A DNA stretch of 64,000 nt from Streptomyces sp. NRRL F-5122 (GCF_001507435.1 NZ_LMWH01000254.1:306430-370429); one strand, 5' to 3'; positions 35,178 through 47,837 are shown, counted from the first letter of the stretch. Translations and numbers: made by a program. Notes: generated by a model not told the origin, from the sequence alone.

Positions 35178-35509
35178 GAGGATTCGTCTGGCCTTCCCAA
35201 GTTGAGCGTTTGATGGCTTTTGTTGGGGCGGCGAAGTGGGTGCTGTGACGTGAAGGCTTACATCGTAGTCTCGCCCGCACGAAACATTGCGCGAGGGTCT
35301 TCGCCATTGTCAGCAGATGACGCCTCGCCTCGCTTGTGGAGACGGACGTTCGGGGGTAGCCGTTCCCCCTAACGGCACGCATATGCCGGGGGACGGCCGG
35401 GTTTTACGGGGCCCGATTTTCCAGCCACCCCCGTTACGGCATCCGGGTGACGTGACAAACCCTCAGGAATTGTTCACAAGAGACGTTCAGAAGTTCATCG
35501 GTCGGACGC
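35178..35509. other. 332-base mreB upstream region
   Basis: No gene. The minus-strand TACGAT (35262-35267) is a fair -10 for mreB with only a weak -35. Two small hairpins (GCCGTT 35359-35364 with AACGGC 35371-35376; CGGCA/TGCCG around 35374-35388) lie nearer ndk and may end its transcript. Confidence 0.45.
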
Positions 35510-35923
35510 TCAGAAGCGACCGGGGAAGAAGATCTTCAGCTCGCGCTCGGCGGACTCCTCGGAGTCGGAGGCGTGGATCAGGTTCTCACGCACGATGACA
35601 CCGTAGTCGCCGCGGATGGAGCCCGGCGCGGCAGCGATCGGGTCAGTGGGACCGGCGAGCGCCCGCAGGCCCTCGATGACCCGCTCCCCCTCGACGACGA
35701 GCGCGACGACCGGGCCGGAGGCCATGAACTCCACCAGCGGCTCGTAGAAGGGCTTGCCCTTGTGCTCGCCGTAGTGCTGCTCGAGCGTGTCGTGGTCCAG
35801 CGTGCGCAGCTCCAGCGCACTGATGGTCCAGCCCGCCTTGCGCTCGATACGGCCGATGATCTCGCCGATCAGCCCGCGACGGACGGCGTCGGGCTTGAGG
35901 AGGACGAGGGTGCGCGCGGTCAC
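35510..35923 (-). CDS. ndk: Nucleoside diphosphate kinase
   Basis: 137 residues, standard length. TLVLLKPDAVRRGLIGEIIGR opens the ferredoxin-like fold, and NLIHASDSEESAERELKIFF carries the phosphohistidine of the NxxH-x-SDS active-site motif (near residue 117). Arg and Lys of the triphosphate pocket (KPDAVRRG, GPVVALVVEGERVI) are present. It balances NTP pools using ATP. GTG start with GGAG 7 nt upstream. Confidence 0.97.
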   Translation of the reverse strand: MTARTLVLLKPDAVRRGLIGEIIGRIERKAGWTISALELRTLDHDTLEQHYGEHKGKPFYEPLVEFMASGPVVALVVEGERVIEGLRALAGPTDPIAAAPGSIRGDYGVIVRENLIHASDSEESAERELKIFFPGRF

Positions 35924-36156
35924 GAGGGAGCTCCTTAATCGGTGGTGCGGGAGGATGAGGCTACAGGGCGGAGCCGGGTGGTTGTCACTCAGCGTCAGAC
36001 TCTGCGGTTACGGTCCCGGGACCATGTCCCGTACGGGCGTGGACGACTGCGCGACCAGCCGCTCACGCCCTCGTACTGACGCCGGCCGAGGGGCCGTGGA
36101 ACGGGCGCCCGGAAGGGCGTGCCCGACCCGGCGGACGGTCCGTGGACGGGACCGCG

Positions 36157-36510
36157 TCAGGCCGGACTGCTCTCGTTGCCCTCGGCCGCCGCGAAGCGGG
36201 CCTTCGCCTCATCGATCTTCCGTCCGTAGTGGACCGATGCCCACCACAACGCCGCGAAGACGGCGCCCAGGAAGAACATCGAGGGGACCACGAACCCGGC
36301 GGCGATCAGCGCAATCTGCAGCGCCCAGCCCAGCTGCACACCACCGGGTCGGGTGATCACACCGCAGAGCAGGACGCTGACGGCCATGGCGATGCCGCAG
36401 ACCGTCCAGACCGTGCCGGTGGACAGGTCCGGGTCCTTCATGGCGACCAGCCCGGCGAAGCCGATGACGAAGAACTCGCCGATCAGGGTCGAAGAACAGA
36501 GCGTACGCAC
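36157..36510 (-). CDS. DUF4233 membrane protein
   Basis: 117 residues with four transmembrane helices (IGEFFVIGFAGLVAM, VWTVCGIAMAVSVLLCGV, LGWALQIALIAAGFVVP, MFFLGAVFAALWWASV) and a charged C-terminal tail. DUF4233 genes follow folC throughout actinobacteria, as here (6 nt after the folC stop), and are presumably co-translated with it. Function unknown. Confidence 0.88.
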   Translation of the reverse strand: MRTLCSSTLIGEFFVIGFAGLVAMKDPDLSTGTVWTVCGIAMAVSVLLCGVITRPGGVQLGWALQIALIAAGFVVPSMFFLGAVFAALWWASVHYGRKIDEAKARFAAAEGNESSPA

Positions 36511-36516
36511 GGAGGA

Positions 36517-38025
36517 TCAGCCCTTCCCCATGAGCAGTCGGGCCTCGCCGACGGTGATGACGGAGCCGGTGACGAGGACGCCCGCCCCGGCATACTCCCC
36601 CTCCTCCTCGGCGAGTGTGATCGCGGCCTCCAGGGCGTCGGGCAGCCTCGGCTCGACCTGGATGCGGTCCTCGCCGAAGACCTCCACCGCGACGGCGGCC
36701 AGCTCGTCGGCGTCCATCGCACGGTGGCTGGAGTTCTGTGTGACCACGACCTCGGCGAAGATCGGTTCGAAGGCCTCCAGGAGACCCCGGACGTTCTTGT
36801 CGCCGCTCGCGCCGACGACGCCGATCAGCCGGCTGAAGTCGAAGGCCTCGCTCACGGCCTCGGCGGTGGCGCGGGCCCCCGCCGGGTTGTGGGCGGCGTC
36901 CAGGACCACGGTCGGGGAGCGCCGCACGACCTCGAGACGGCCCGGGGAGGACACCGACGCGAACGCCTTGCGGACGGTGTCGCGGTCGAGCGGCTCGGGC
37001 CGCTCGGAGCCCACCCCGAAGAACGCCTCCACTGCGGCGAGGGCCACGGCGGCGTTGTGGGCCTGGTAGGCACCGTGCAGCGGCAGGTACAGCTCTTCGT
37101 ACTCACCGCCGAGGCCGCGCAGGGTGACGAGCTGGCCGCCGACCGCCACCTGCCGGGAGACGACGCCGAACTCCAGCCCTTCGCGGGCCACGGTCGCGTC
37201 CACCTCCACGGCCTTCTTCAGCAGCACCTGGGCCGCATCGACCGGTTGCTGGGCCATGATGACGGTGGCGCCCTGCTTGATGATGCCGGACTTCTCCAGG
37301 GCGATCTCGCCGGGCGTGCCGCCGAGCCGGTCGGTGTGGTCCAGGTCGATCGGGGTGACGACGGCGACGTCCCCGTCGATCACGTTCGTGGCGTCCCAGC
37401 TTCCGCCCATGCCGACCTCGACGACCGCGACGTCGACGGGGGCGTCCGCGAAGGCCGCGTAGGCCATGCCGGTGAGCACCTCGAAGAAGGAGAGGCGGTA
37501 CTCCTGCTGTCCGTCGACCATCTCGACGTAGGGCTTGATGTCGTTGTACGTCTCGATGAATCGCTCGGCGGAGACGGGGGCCCCGTCGAGGCTGATGCGC
37601 TCGGTGACGGACTGGACGTGCGGGCTCGTGTACCGCCCCGTGCGCAGCTCGAAGGCGCCGAGCAGTGCCTCGATCATGCGCGCGGTGGACGTCTTGCCGT
37701 TGGTCCCCGTGATGTGGATGGACGGATACGACCGCTGCGGCTCACCGAGCACGTCCATCAGTGCCGAGATACGGCTGACGGACGGCTCGAGCTTGGTCTC
37801 GCCCCAGCGGGTGGCCAGTTCCGCCTCGACCGCCCGCAACGCCCGGTCGACCTCGGGGTCGGCGGGGCGGCCGGGGACGTCTGCCCGGGGCGTGCCGCCC
37901 TGCGTACGCAGGGTGCGGCTGCCGGCCTCGATCACCGCGAGATCAGGATCGCGGTCGGTCTCGGCCGCGACGATGTCTTCGAAGGGATCGCTCTCATTGG
38001 GGTCAAGCGGAGGCACGTCACTCAC
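36517..38025 (-). CDS. folC: Folylpolyglutamate / dihydrofolate synthase
   Basis: 502 residues. After a 60-residue acidic N-terminal extension the Mur-ligase fold begins: SIHITGTNGKTSTARMIEALL is the P-loop (near residue 105), YTSPHVQSVTERI follows, then FFEVLTGMAYAAF, VGMGGSWDATNVI, ITPIDLDHTDRLG-like VVTPIDLDHTDRLG, SGIIKQGA, and the C-terminal VLDAAHNPAGARATAEAV. It adds glutamate to folates, and in bacteria usually also to dihydropteroate. GTG start, sharing GTGA with the end of the upstream AOC-like gene. Confidence 0.95.
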   Translation of the reverse strand: MSDVPPLDPNESDPFEDIVAAETDRDPDLAVIEAGSRTLRTQGGTPRADVPGRPADPEVDRALRAVEAELATRWGETKLEPSVSRISALMDVLGEPQRSYPSIHITGTNGKTSTARMIEALLGAFELRTGRYTSPHVQSVTERISLDGAPVSAERFIETYNDIKPYVEMVDGQQEYRLSFFEVLTGMAYAAFADAPVDVAVVEVGMGGSWDATNVIDGDVAVVTPIDLDHTDRLGGTPGEIALEKSGIIKQGATVIMAQQPVDAAQVLLKKAVEVDATVAREGLEFGVVSRQVAVGGQLVTLRGLGGEYEELYLPLHGAYQAHNAAVALAAVEAFFGVGSERPEPLDRDTVRKAFASVSSPGRLEVVRRSPTVVLDAAHNPAGARATAEAVSEAFDFSRLIGVVGASGDKNVRGLLEAFEPIFAEVVVTQNSSHRAMDADELAAVAVEVFGEDRIQVEPRLPDALEAAITLAEEEGEYAGAGVLVTGSVITVGEARLLMGKG

Positions 38026-38660
38026 GATGTCAGTCTACGGAGCACGGGTGACAGGCGCGGCCGCGGGCGGTCGTGTGCCGGGAGCGGCCCACGCGTGCGG
38101 AGCCGGCGGTGCCGGAGGAAGGCCGGCGCGCGGGCCCTGCTCGGTCCTCGGAGCGGGCCCTGGCCTGCCGCCGGCTCGTCCATGGTGATGTGGAAGGTGA
38201 CCTGCCGTTCCGTTCCACCGGCCGCGACGGTGTGCACATACCCCCGGGCCGTGCTGTAGGCGCCCGAACCGCCGGTCAGGGCGATGTCGACGGCGAGAGC
38301 GGGGGTTCCCTGCCCCTTCAGGTGCAGCAGCGCCTGCGAGGTGATCTGGCCCTCGGGCAGCGCGAAGGTCCCGACGCACTGGAGTTGGAGATCACCCGGC
38401 TGGATCCGGATGTACGTGCAGACCACGCTGTGGTCGCCGATTTTCCTGCCGCCGCGGTAGAGGTCTTCGGCGAGGACGAGCTCGTCGCCCAGGCCGATCC
38501 CCTTCGCGCCCAGATCGAGCAGCCGGGACTGAACCTGTCTGGCGGTCAGCCGAATGGTCTCCGTGCGGTGGCCGTCGACGGCGGACGCCGGTGGCACGAC
38601 GGCCAGGGCGGCGGCGGCCAGTCCGACGGTGGTGCCCAGGCGTAGGGCGCTTCTGCGCAT
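38022..38660 (-). CDS. Secreted allene-oxide-cyclase-like barrel protein
   Basis: 212 residues from the ATG at 38660 (MRRSALRLGTTVGLAAAALA), a signal peptide ending near PPASAVDG. The body resembles AOC/dirigent-like beta barrels: LLDLGAKGIGLGDELVLAEDLYRGG, VVCTYIRIQPGDLQLQCVGTFALPEGQI, ALTGGSGAYSTARGYVHTV. Related proteins end soon after the last strand (here VTFHIT near residue 164), but this frame runs on for about 48 Arg/Pro-rich residues and stops inside the folC start codon. The tail may be a read-through of a lost stop. Function in Streptomyces is unknown. Confidence 0.75.
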   Translation of the reverse strand: MRRSALRLGTTVGLAAAALAVVPPASAVDGHRTETIRLTARQVQSRLLDLGAKGIGLGDELVLAEDLYRGGRKIGDHSVVCTYIRIQPGDLQLQCVGTFALPEGQITSQALLHLKGQGTPALAVDIALTGGSGAYSTARGYVHTVAAGGTERQVTFHITMDEPAAGQGPLRGPSRARAPAFLRHRRLRTRGPLPAHDRPRPRLSPVLRRLTS

Positions 38661-38790
38661 GGTGCGTCTCCCATCAGGCGTGGGTGTTCCCCCACGCCTC
38701 ATGGTCCGGTTCGTGCGGTGTCCTGCCCTCGGTGCCCGACCGTTCGGGTGGATCCTCCCTGTCACCGCACACGCCCGGCAGCCGAGTGCG

Positions 38791-38828
38791 CGTGACGCCC
38801 GGCCGGGAGGTCCCGGCCGGGCGTCACG
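38791..38828 (-). terminator. 18-bp perfect hairpin after valS
   Basis: 38791-38808 is exactly complementary to 38811-38828, 38 nt past the valS stop; the tightest dyad seen in the window. Confidence 0.8.
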
Positions 38829-38865
38829 TGTGGACCGTGTGCGGCGCACTGCGCCGCGCCGGGCC

Positions 38866-41490
<2,625 letters not shown>

Positions 41491-41630
41491 GGGGTCAGTT
41501 TAGGGGTGTCACCGGCCCGTCCCGAAACGCGATTCTTTCGTAACGGTGGAGCCACCCCGCGGCCCGCCCTTCGTCCGATTGCGCCAGGATGTCGGGGACA
41601 CACATGAGTCTCTGGAGGGGAACCCAGAAG

Positions 41631-42605
41631 ATGAGCTACAACCAGCCGGGCCCGTACGGCGGGCAGCCCCAGCAGCCCGGGCCGTACGGCCAGCCGGGTC
41701 CTTACGGCCAGCCGCCGCAGGCACCCCAGCCCGGCTACGGCTACCCCCAGCAGGCTCCGCCCTCTCCCGGCTACGGCTACCCGCAGCAGGCTCCCCAGGG
41801 CGTCCCGCCCCAGTCGAACCCCTACGGACAGCAGCCCGCAGCGCCCTATGGCCAGCAGCCCTACGGACAGCAGCCCTACGGACAGCAGCCCTATGGCTCC
41901 CCGCCGCCGGCACCCGACGGCGGCAGGAAAAGGACCGGCCTGATCATCGGCGCGGTGGCGGTCGTGGCGGCTATCGCGGTGGGCGCGTACTTCGTGATCG
42001 GCGGGGGCGGCGGCTCCGGCTCGGTCTCGGACGACGGCCCGCACAAGCTGACGGCGCCCGCGACGGTCATCGGCGGCACGTACAAGAAGGCCGACAGCAG
42101 CAACTCGCCGGACTCGATGAGCGACGACGACCTGTCGGACTTCCAGAAGTGGGGCGTGAAGAACGCGAAGGACGTCAGCGCCGGCTACCAGAACGGCACC
42201 GGGCTGACCGCCAAGAACCTCACCTTCGGCGGTGTCTACGGCACCATCGACGACCCCGAGGCCGTGGTGGACGCCATGTTCGCCAAGATCAAGTCGGAGT
42301 CCGAGAAGGACAAGTCCGACGAGGGCCGGCTGATCGGCAGCCCGGAGACGGTCCACCCGTCCGGATTCTCCAACGGCATCATGAAGTGCCAGGTGGCCGA
42401 GTTCACGAACGACGACACCGCGAGCACGGGCGCCGGCGCCGCGAAGTCCGTGAAGATGCCCATCTGCATCTGGGGTGACCACAGCACCGTCGCCGACGTC
42501 ACGGCGTTCAGCTTCGCGGCCATGGCCGCCGGGAACGCGGGATCGATCGACGAGACGGCCGACCTCGCGGCCAAGCTCCGCAACGATGTGCGGGTCAAGG
42601 CCTGA
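41631..42605 (+). CDS. Membrane protein with PYGQ-repeat N-terminus
   Basis: 324 residues from the ATG at 41631. Residues 1-100 are Pro/Gln/Gly/Tyr repeats (GPYGQPGPYGQP, PGYGYPQQAP twice, PYGQQ four times), then RKRTGLIIGAVAVVAAIAVG, a single membrane helix near residue 105-125, then an extracytoplasmic domain (KLTAPATVIGGTYKK, GWKNAKDV-like KWGVKNAKDVSAGYQNGTG, IKSESEKDKSDEGRLIGSPE) with Cys in MKCQVAEF and MPICIWGD that could form a disulfide. Such proteins are common in Streptomyces with unknown function. It lies between valS and clpX and ends in a perfect terminator. Confidence 0.85.
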   Translation: MSYNQPGPYGGQPQQPGPYGQPGPYGQPPQAPQPGYGYPQQAPPSPGYGYPQQAPQGVPPQSNPYGQQPAAPYGQQPYGQQPYGQQPYGSPPPAPDGGRKRTGLIIGAVAVVAAIAVGAYFVIGGGGGSGSVSDDGPHKLTAPATVIGGTYKKADSSNSPDSMSDDDLSDFQKWGVKNAKDVSAGYQNGTGLTAKNLTFGGVYGTIDDPEAVVDAMFAKIKSESEKDKSDEGRLIGSPETVHPSGFSNGIMKCQVAEFTNDDTASTGAGAAKSVKMPICIWGDHSTVADVTAFSFAAMAAGNAGSIDETADLAAKLRNDVRVKA

Positions 42606-42627
42606 CGCCTTGTATCCCAAAGGTGAA

Positions 42628-42655
42628 GGGGCCCCGGTCGATTGACCGGGGCCCC
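42628..42655. terminator. Bidirectional terminator, membrane protein gene and clpX
   Basis: GGGGCCCCGGTC (42628-42639) pairs exactly with 42644-42655, 4-nt loop, with A42627-T42656 extending it. It sits between converging stops at 42605 and 42678. Confidence 0.85.
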
Positions 42656-42677
42656 TCACTCGTTCGGCTGACGGCGG

Positions 42678-43964
42678 TTACGCCGACTTCTGCTCTCCGG
42701 ACCCACGCCCGCGCGCGTCCCGGGGGATCAGCGTCGGGTTCACGTTCGACAGGACGACATCCGCCGTGATGACGACCCGGGCGACGTCCTTCCGGGACGG
42801 GACCTCGTACATGACCGCCTGGAGGACCTCCTCCATGATGGCGCGCAGGCCCCGGGCGCCCGTCTGGCGCAGGATCGCCTGGTCCGCGATGGCCTCCAGG
42901 GCCTCGCGCTCGAAGTCCAGCTCCACACCGTCGAGTTCGAAGAGGCGCTGGTACTGCTTGACCAGGGCGTTGCGCGGCTCGACCAGGATCTGCAGGAGGG
43001 CCTTGCGGTCGAGGTTGTGGACCGAGGTGATGACCGGGAGACGGCCGATGAACTCGGGGATCATGCCGAACTTCACCAGGTCCTCGGGCATCACGTCCTC
43101 GAACTGGTCCTTCGACTCCAGTTCGCGCTTCGAACGGATCGTCGCACCGAAGCCGATGCCCTTCGCGCCCGCCCGCGACTCGATGATCTTCTCCAGACCC
43201 GCGAACGCACCGCCCACGATGAACAGCACGTTCGTCGTGTCGATCTGGATGAACTCCTGGTGCGGGTGCTTGCGGCCGCCCTGGGGAGGCACCGACGCCG
43301 TCGTACCCTCCAGGATCTTCAGCAGTGCCTGCTGAACGCCCTCGCCCGACACGTCACGCGTGATGGAGGGGTTCTCGCTCTTGCGGGCCACCTTGTCGAT
43401 CTCGTCGATGTAGATGATGCCCGTCTCGGCCTTCTTGACGTCGTAGTCCGCGGCCTGGATCAGCTTCAGCAGGATGTTCTCGACGTCCTCGCCCACATAG
43501 CCCGCCTCCGTCAGCGCCGTCGCGTCGGCGATGGCGAAGGGGACGTTCAGCATGCGGGCCAGCGTCTGGGCGAGAAGTGTCTTGCCCGAGCCCGTGGGGC
43601 CCAGCAGCAGGATGTTCGACTTCGCCAACTCGATGGCGTCGTCACGGCCTTGGGCGCCGCCGTTCTCACCGGCCTGGACCCGCTTGTAGTGGTTGTACAC
43701 CGCGACGGAGAGGGCCTTCTTGGCCGCCTCCTGGCCGACCACGTACCCCTCGAGGAACTCGTAGATCTCGCGGGGCTTGGGGAGTTCCTCCCAGCGCACC
43801 TCGCTCGTCTCCGCGAGCTCTTCCTCGATGATCTCGTTGCAGAGATCGATGCACTCGTCGCAGATGTACACACCGGGGCCTGCGATGAGCTTCTTGACCT
43901 GCTTCTGGCTCTTGCCACAGAACGAGCACTTGAGCAGATCGCCGCCGTCACCGATGCGTGCCAC
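42678..43964 (-). CDS. clpX: ClpX ATPase subunit of Clp protease
   Basis: 428 residues. N-terminal zinc finger [10 protein letters not shown] and [11 protein letters not shown] (C4 type, residues 14-45), Walker [18 protein letters not shown] near residue 120, Walker [13 protein letters not shown] near residue 185, the IGF-type ClpP-docking loop as KGIGFGATI, and sensor/arginine finger [12 protein letters not shown] and [12 protein letters not shown]. It unfolds substrates and feeds ClpP1P2. GTG start after GAAGGGGAAGC. A 193-nt gap from clpP2 suggests its own promoter. Confidence 0.97.
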   Translation of the reverse strand: MARIGDGGDLLKCSFCGKSQKQVKKLIAGPGVYICDECIDLCNEIIEEELAETSEVRWEELPKPREIYEFLEGYVVGQEAAKKALSVAVYNHYKRVQAGENGGAQGRDDAIELAKSNILLLGPTGSGKTLLAQTLARMLNVPFAIADATALTEAGYVGEDVENILLKLIQAADYDVKKAETGIIYIDEIDKVARKSENPSITRDVSGEGVQQALLKILEGTTASVPPQGGRKHPHQEFIQIDTTNVLFIVGGAFAGLEKIIESRAGAKGIGFGATIRSKRELESKDQFEDVMPEDLVKFGMIPEFIGRLPVITSVHNLDRKALLQILVEPRNALVKQYQRLFELDGVELDFEREALEAIADQAILRQTGARGLRAIMEEVLQAVMYEVPSRKDVARVVITADVVLSNVNPTLIPRDARGRGSGEQKSA

Positions 43965-44157
43965 GGTGTGCTTCCCCTTCGCCTGGGAGACGCCTTGGAT
44001 CCAGCGGCTCCTGGTGCTGCCTTATGTCCGACGGTACCTTGCCGGGCCCCCCGTTCGGGCCCCCCTTGGCACGGTTCACTTTGACGTGCAGCGTGTCAAA
44101 CCGGGCCAAGGGGCGGCAGACGATACAGATCCGATGACGATATCGAGCCGATTCGCG

Positions 44158-44838
44158 TCAGCGGACAGAACTGTTGTTCATCTTCCGGGTGGAGATGATC
44201 TGGTCGATCAGGCCGTACGACAGGGCGTCCTCGGCCGTCAGGATCTTGTCGCGCTCGATGTCCTCACGAATCTTCTCGATCGGCGTGGTCGAGTGCTTGG
44301 CCAGCATCTCCTCCAGCTGCGCACGCATCCGGAGGATTTCGTTGGCGGCGATCTCCAGGTCGGAGACCTGACCGCGGCCCGTCTCACTGTACGGCTGGTG
44401 GATCAGCACACGGGCGTTCGGGAGCGCCATGCGCTTGCCCGGAGTGCCCGCCGCCAGCAGGACCGCGGCTGCGGAGGCGGCCTGGCCCATGCAGACCGTC
44501 TGGATGTCCGGCTTGACGAACTGCATCGTGTCGTAGATGGCCGTGAGCGCGGTGAAGGAGCCGCCGGGGCTGTTGATGTAGACCGAGATGTCACGGTCGG
44601 GGTCCATCGACTCCAGGCACAGCAGCTGCGCCATGACGTCGTTGGCGGAGGCGTCGTCGATCTGGACGCCGAGGAAGATCACGCGCTCCTCGAAGAGCTT
44701 CGCGTACGGGTCGTACTCGCGGATGCCCTGCGAGGTGCGCTCCACGAAGCGCGGGATGACGTAGCGGGACTCGGCCACGGGGGCGGTGTACTCGGCACGC
44801 GCGCGGTCGTAGAGGCCGCTGCCGGGGAAGTCGTTCAC
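44158..44838 (-). CDS. clpP2: ATP-dependent Clp protease proteolytic subunit 2
   Basis: 226 residues from GTG 44838, chosen for AGGAG 5 nt upstream; a longer frame is Pro-rich and non-coding. Catalytic Ser122 in [12 protein letters not shown] and His147 in [13 protein letters not shown], with the Asp in REDIERD downstream. The N-terminal extension (residues 1-42) is longer than in E. coli ClpP, as usual for actinobacterial ClpP2. It pairs with ClpP1 to form a mixed tetradecamer. 159 nt separate it from clpP1 on the same strand. Confidence 0.95.
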   Translation of the reverse strand: MNDFPGSGLYDRARAEYTAPVAESRYVIPRFVERTSQGIREYDPYAKLFEERVIFLGVQIDDASANDVMAQLLCLESMDPDRDISVYINSPGGSFTALTAIYDTMQFVKPDIQTVCMGQAASAAAVLLAAGTPGKRMALPNARVLIHQPYSETGRGQVSDLEIAANEILRMRAQLEEMLAKHSTTPIEKIREDIERDKILTAEDALSYGLIDQIISTRKMNNSSVR

Positions 44839-44997
44839 GGTGTCTCCTGAAAAGGGCTGAGGCGGTGGCTGGGGGGCTGGAGGGGCGCCGGGGCCTGGAC
44901 TCGGCCCGCTGCGGCCCATACGGGGCGGACCGGGCGGCACGGCGGTCCGGGAGGCACTGCGGGGTGCCCTGCCGGTCCTGCGCGGCCCGGTGAGCCC

Positions 44998-45621
44998 TTA
45001 CGAGCCCGCCCCGGTGCCTCCGCCGCCCGGCATGCCGGCAGCGGTGGTGATGACCTCGTCGATCAGGCCGTAGACCTTGGCCTCCTCGGCGTCGAACCAG
45101 CGGTCGCGGTCCGAGTCACGGGTGATCTGCTCGACCGATTGGCCGGTGTGGAAAGAGGTGAGCTCAGCCATGCGCTTCTTGGTGTGCAGCAGCCGCTCGG
45201 CGTGGATCTTGATGTCGGACGCGGAGCCGGCGAGGCCGGCCGAGGGCTGGTGGATCAGGATCTCGGCATTGGGCAGAGCGAACCGCTTGCCCCGGGTGCC
45301 TGCGCTGAGCAGGAACTGCCCCATCGAGGCCGCCATGCCCATGGCGATCGTCACCACGTCGTTCTTGATGTACTGCATGGTGTCGTAGATCGCCATGCCG
45401 GCGGTGATGGAGCCACCGGGGCTGTTGATGTAGAGGTAGATGTCCTTGTCCGGGTCGGCGGCAAGGAGCAGCAGCTGTGCGGTGATCCGGTTGGCGATGT
45501 CGTCGTCCACCGGCTGGCCGAGGAAGATGATCCGCTCGTTGAGCAGCCGGCTGTAGACCTGGTCGCCGAGGCCGCCACCGATGGAAGGCTCGCCGGCGGC
45601 GGAAGGCATCAGATTCGTCAC
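44998..45621 (-). CDS. clpP1: ATP-dependent Clp protease proteolytic subunit 1
   Basis: 207 residues from GTG 45621 with AGGTGG upstream. Catalytic triad: Ser99 ([11 protein letters not shown]), His124 ([11 protein letters not shown]), Asp169 (QITRDSDRD). [18 protein letters not shown] forms the oxyanion region. Gly-rich C-terminal tail ([11 protein letters not shown]). Expression of clpP1P2 in Streptomyces is activated by ClgR, and a ClgR-like box lies at 45787-45802. Confidence 0.95.
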   Translation of the reverse strand: MTNLMPSAAGEPSIGGGLGDQVYSRLLNERIIFLGQPVDDDIANRITAQLLLLAADPDKDIYLYINSPGGSITAGMAIYDTMQYIKNDVVTIAMGMAASMGQFLLSAGTRGKRFALPNAEILIHQPSAGLAGSASDIKIHAERLLHTKKRMAELTSFHTGQSVEQITRDSDRDRWFDAEEAKVYGLIDEVITTAAGMPGGGGTGAGS

Positions 45622-46084
45622 GTATCCACCTGCTCGTCTTACGACGGCGCGGAGCCGTCTCACGTGTTCTGCCGGGGGCCTGGGACCCCGTGCGCCCCTC
45701 GCCGGGGCGGCTTCGGGGACTCCCCTGCCCTCGTATTCATGGACCCTAACGCGCAGGCAGGCGGGTGCCATCCCGGTTCAGCGGGTGTTCGCTGTCAGCG
45801 CATGGCCGTTGGCGATGCGGGACCCGGCGTCCTGGGCGCCCTTCCGGGCTCCGTCCCGGGCTCCGGATCCATTGTCGCCGCGGGTGCTCCGAAGGTCGCG
45901 TTGATGCGGGCTGATCGGTGGTGGCCCGGCCCGGCGCACGGGGCCCGCGACGCCGCGGCGCCCGGCCCTGCCCGGGCAAACGGCCGGCTCCGGACGGTCG
46001 TCGGCCGTACGCATACGGCGACGGGCCCCGGAGCGCACACGCGCATCGCGGGACCCGTCGTCACGGCTGTCGACCGTGCAGAGG
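45622..46084. other. 463-base gap, clpP1 upstream region
   Basis: No credible gene on either strand despite open frames. It contains the ClgR-like box and several small GC hairpins, one of which (45960-45965 with 45972-45977) may belong to the end of tig. Confidence 0.5.
45787..45802 (-). promoter_or_regulatory. ClgR-like box before clpP1
   Basis: On the minus strand the core reads CGCTGACAGCG followed by AAC, fitting the published actinobacterial core CGCY-NAN-RGCG. It is palindromic and lies about 165 nt upstream of the clpP1 start. Confidence 0.5.
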
Positions 46085-47467
46085 TCAGGCCTCGGGCTTG
46101 TCCTCGGCAGCGGCCTCGGCGGAGCCCTCCGCGGCCTCGGACGCGGCGTCCTCGTCCTCGTCGTCGAGGTCGACCAGCTCGCCGTTGGTGTCCTTGACCG
46201 TGGCGGACTCGACCACCACCGCCAGGGCCTTGCCGCGAGCGACCTCGCCGACCAGCATCGGGACCTGGCCGCCCTCGACGACCGCCTGGGCGAACTGGTC
46301 GGGGGACATGCCGGAGGAGGCGGCGCGCCGCATGAGGTGCTCGGTGAGCTCCTCCTGGTTGACGTTCAGCTTCTCCTTGTTGACCAGCTCGTCGAGGACG
46401 AACTGGGTCTTGATGCCCTTGACCGCGGCCTCGCGCGTCTCGGTCTCGTACTCCTCGGCGGTCTTGCCCTGGATCTCCAGGTACTTGTCGAGGGTCAGAC
46501 CCATCTGGGCGAGCTGGTGGTGCTCGACGTTGTGCTTACGGGTGTTGATCTCGTCCTCGAGCAGCTTCTCGGGGACCGGGACCTCGACCAGCTCGAGCAG
46601 CTTGTCCAGGACGCGCTCCTGGGCCTGCGTGGCCTGGTCGTACTGCTTCATGTTCTCGAGGCGCTTACGGCTGTCCGCCCTGAGTTCGTCCAGCGTGTCG
46701 AACTCGGACGCCAGCTGCGCGAACTCGTCGTCCAGCTCGGGCAGTTCGCGGGCGGCGACCTGGGTGACCTTGACCGTCACCTCGGCCTCCTTGCCCGCCG
46801 CCGAGCCGCCCTTGAGCTCGGAGGCGAAGGTGGCCTCCTCGCCGGCCGACAGGCCCTTCACGGCGTCGTCGACGCCGTCCAGCAGCTCACCGGAGCCGAT
46901 GGTGTACGACACGCCCTGGGCGACGCCGTCCTCGAGGACCTCTCCGTCGACCTTGGCCTCCAGGTCGATCGTGACGACGTCGCCGTCCTCGGCGGCACGC
47001 TCGACCGGGGTCGTCGAGGCGAAGCGGTCACGCAGCTGCTCGACCGACTTGTCGATGTCCTCTTCCGTCACCTCGACGGCGTCGACCTCGACCTCGATGC
47101 CGGAGTAGTCCGGGATCTCGATGGTCGGGCGGACGTCGACCTCGGCGGTGAAGGACAGGACCTCGTTGTCCTTCAGCTCCTTGATGTCGACCTCCGGCTG
47201 GCCCAGCGGGTTCAGCTCGGCCTCGTTGACCGCCTCGGTGTAGAACTTCGGAAGCGCGTCGTTGACGGCCTCCTCGAGCACGGCGCCACGACCGAACCGC
47301 TGGTCGATGACCCGGGCCGGGATCTTGCCCTTCCGGAAGCCCTTCACCGTGACCTGCTGGTTGATCTTCTTGTACGCCGCGTCGAGGCTGTCCTTGAGCT
47401 CCTCGAAGGGCACCTCGACAGTGAGCCGAACCCGGGTCGGGTTCAGGGTCTCCACGGCGCTCTTCAC
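46085..47467 (-). CDS. tig: Trigger factor
   Basis: 460 residues from GTG 47467 with AAGGAG 8 nt upstream. The N-terminal ribosome-binding domain has the FRKGKIPxxV signature as [13 protein letters not shown] near residue 45. A FKBP-type PPIase domain follows (residues about 155-240), then the C-terminal arms ([21 protein letters not shown]). The last 30 residues are very acidic ([17 protein letters not shown]). It is a ribosome-bound chaperone, placed directly upstream of clpP1P2-clpX as in many bacteria. Confidence 0.96.
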   Translation of the reverse strand: MKSAVETLNPTRVRLTVEVPFEELKDSLDAAYKKINQQVTVKGFRKGKIPARVIDQRFGRGAVLEEAVNDALPKFYTEAVNEAELNPLGQPEVDIKELKDNEVLSFTAEVDVRPTIEIPDYSGIEVEVDAVEVTEEDIDKSVEQLRDRFASTTPVERAAEDGDVVTIDLEAKVDGEVLEDGVAQGVSYTIGSGELLDGVDDAVKGLSAGEEATFASELKGGSAAGKEAEVTVKVTQVAARELPELDDEFAQLASEFDTLDELRADSRKRLENMKQYDQATQAQERVLDKLLELVEVPVPEKLLEDEINTRKHNVEHHQLAQMGLTLDKYLEIQGKTAEEYETETREAAVKGIKTQFVLDELVNKEKLNVNQEELTEHLMRRAASSGMSPDQFAQAVVEGGQVPMLVGEVARGKALAVVVESATVKDTNGELVDLDDEDEDAASEAAEGSAEAAAEDKPEA

Positions 47468-47682
47468 GGTTCGGTCTCCTTGTGGCTGACTTCTGGGGGT
47501 TCTGCGGGTTCTGCCGAGCTGCTCCGCCCGGGACGGGCGAGCCTTCGACGGAAGGAGCGGGCCCCTGCCTGAGAGACATGGCAGTGCAGACACACGGGCG
47601 CGCAGCTTGCATAGTAACCGCAGCCGGTCAGCGCCCCAAAAGGGGATCAAGCAATCCTGCGCCGGGCGGCGCCGGCGCGTGG

Positions 47683-47756
47683 TCGGGGTGGCGGGATTTG
47701 AACCCACGGCCTTCCGCTCCCAAAGCGGACGCGCTACCAAGCTGCGCCACACCCCG
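47683..47756 (-). tRNA. tRNA-Pro (UGG)
   Basis: A 74-nt cloverleaf on the minus strand: acceptor CGGGGTG paired with CACCCCG plus A73, D arm with GCGC stem, anticodon stem TCCGC/GCGGA with loop TTTGGGA (anticodon TGG), T arm GTGGG-TTCAAAT-CCCGC. CCA is not encoded. Confidence 0.96.
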
Positions 47757-47837
47757 TGCTGGTGCGACACGTAGGGTACATGCCCTGGCCGGATGCGTCG
47801 GCCCGTTTGTTCACGGGCGCGCGAGCGGACCGACGCG

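Noticed and set aside
41491..41630. T-box or other riboswitch upstream of valS
   Set aside because: The leader is short and shows no T-box elements; actinobacterial T-boxes are usually with ileS.
44040..44075. Direct GGGCCCCCC repeats before clpX as a heat-shock operator
   Set aside because: They are a simple GC direct repeat and do not match the HspR or HrcA patterns I know.
45139..47572. Plus-strand frames across clpP1, its upstream gap and tig
   Set aside because: Shadow frames of Arg/Leu/Asp composition; no ribosome sites, no motifs.
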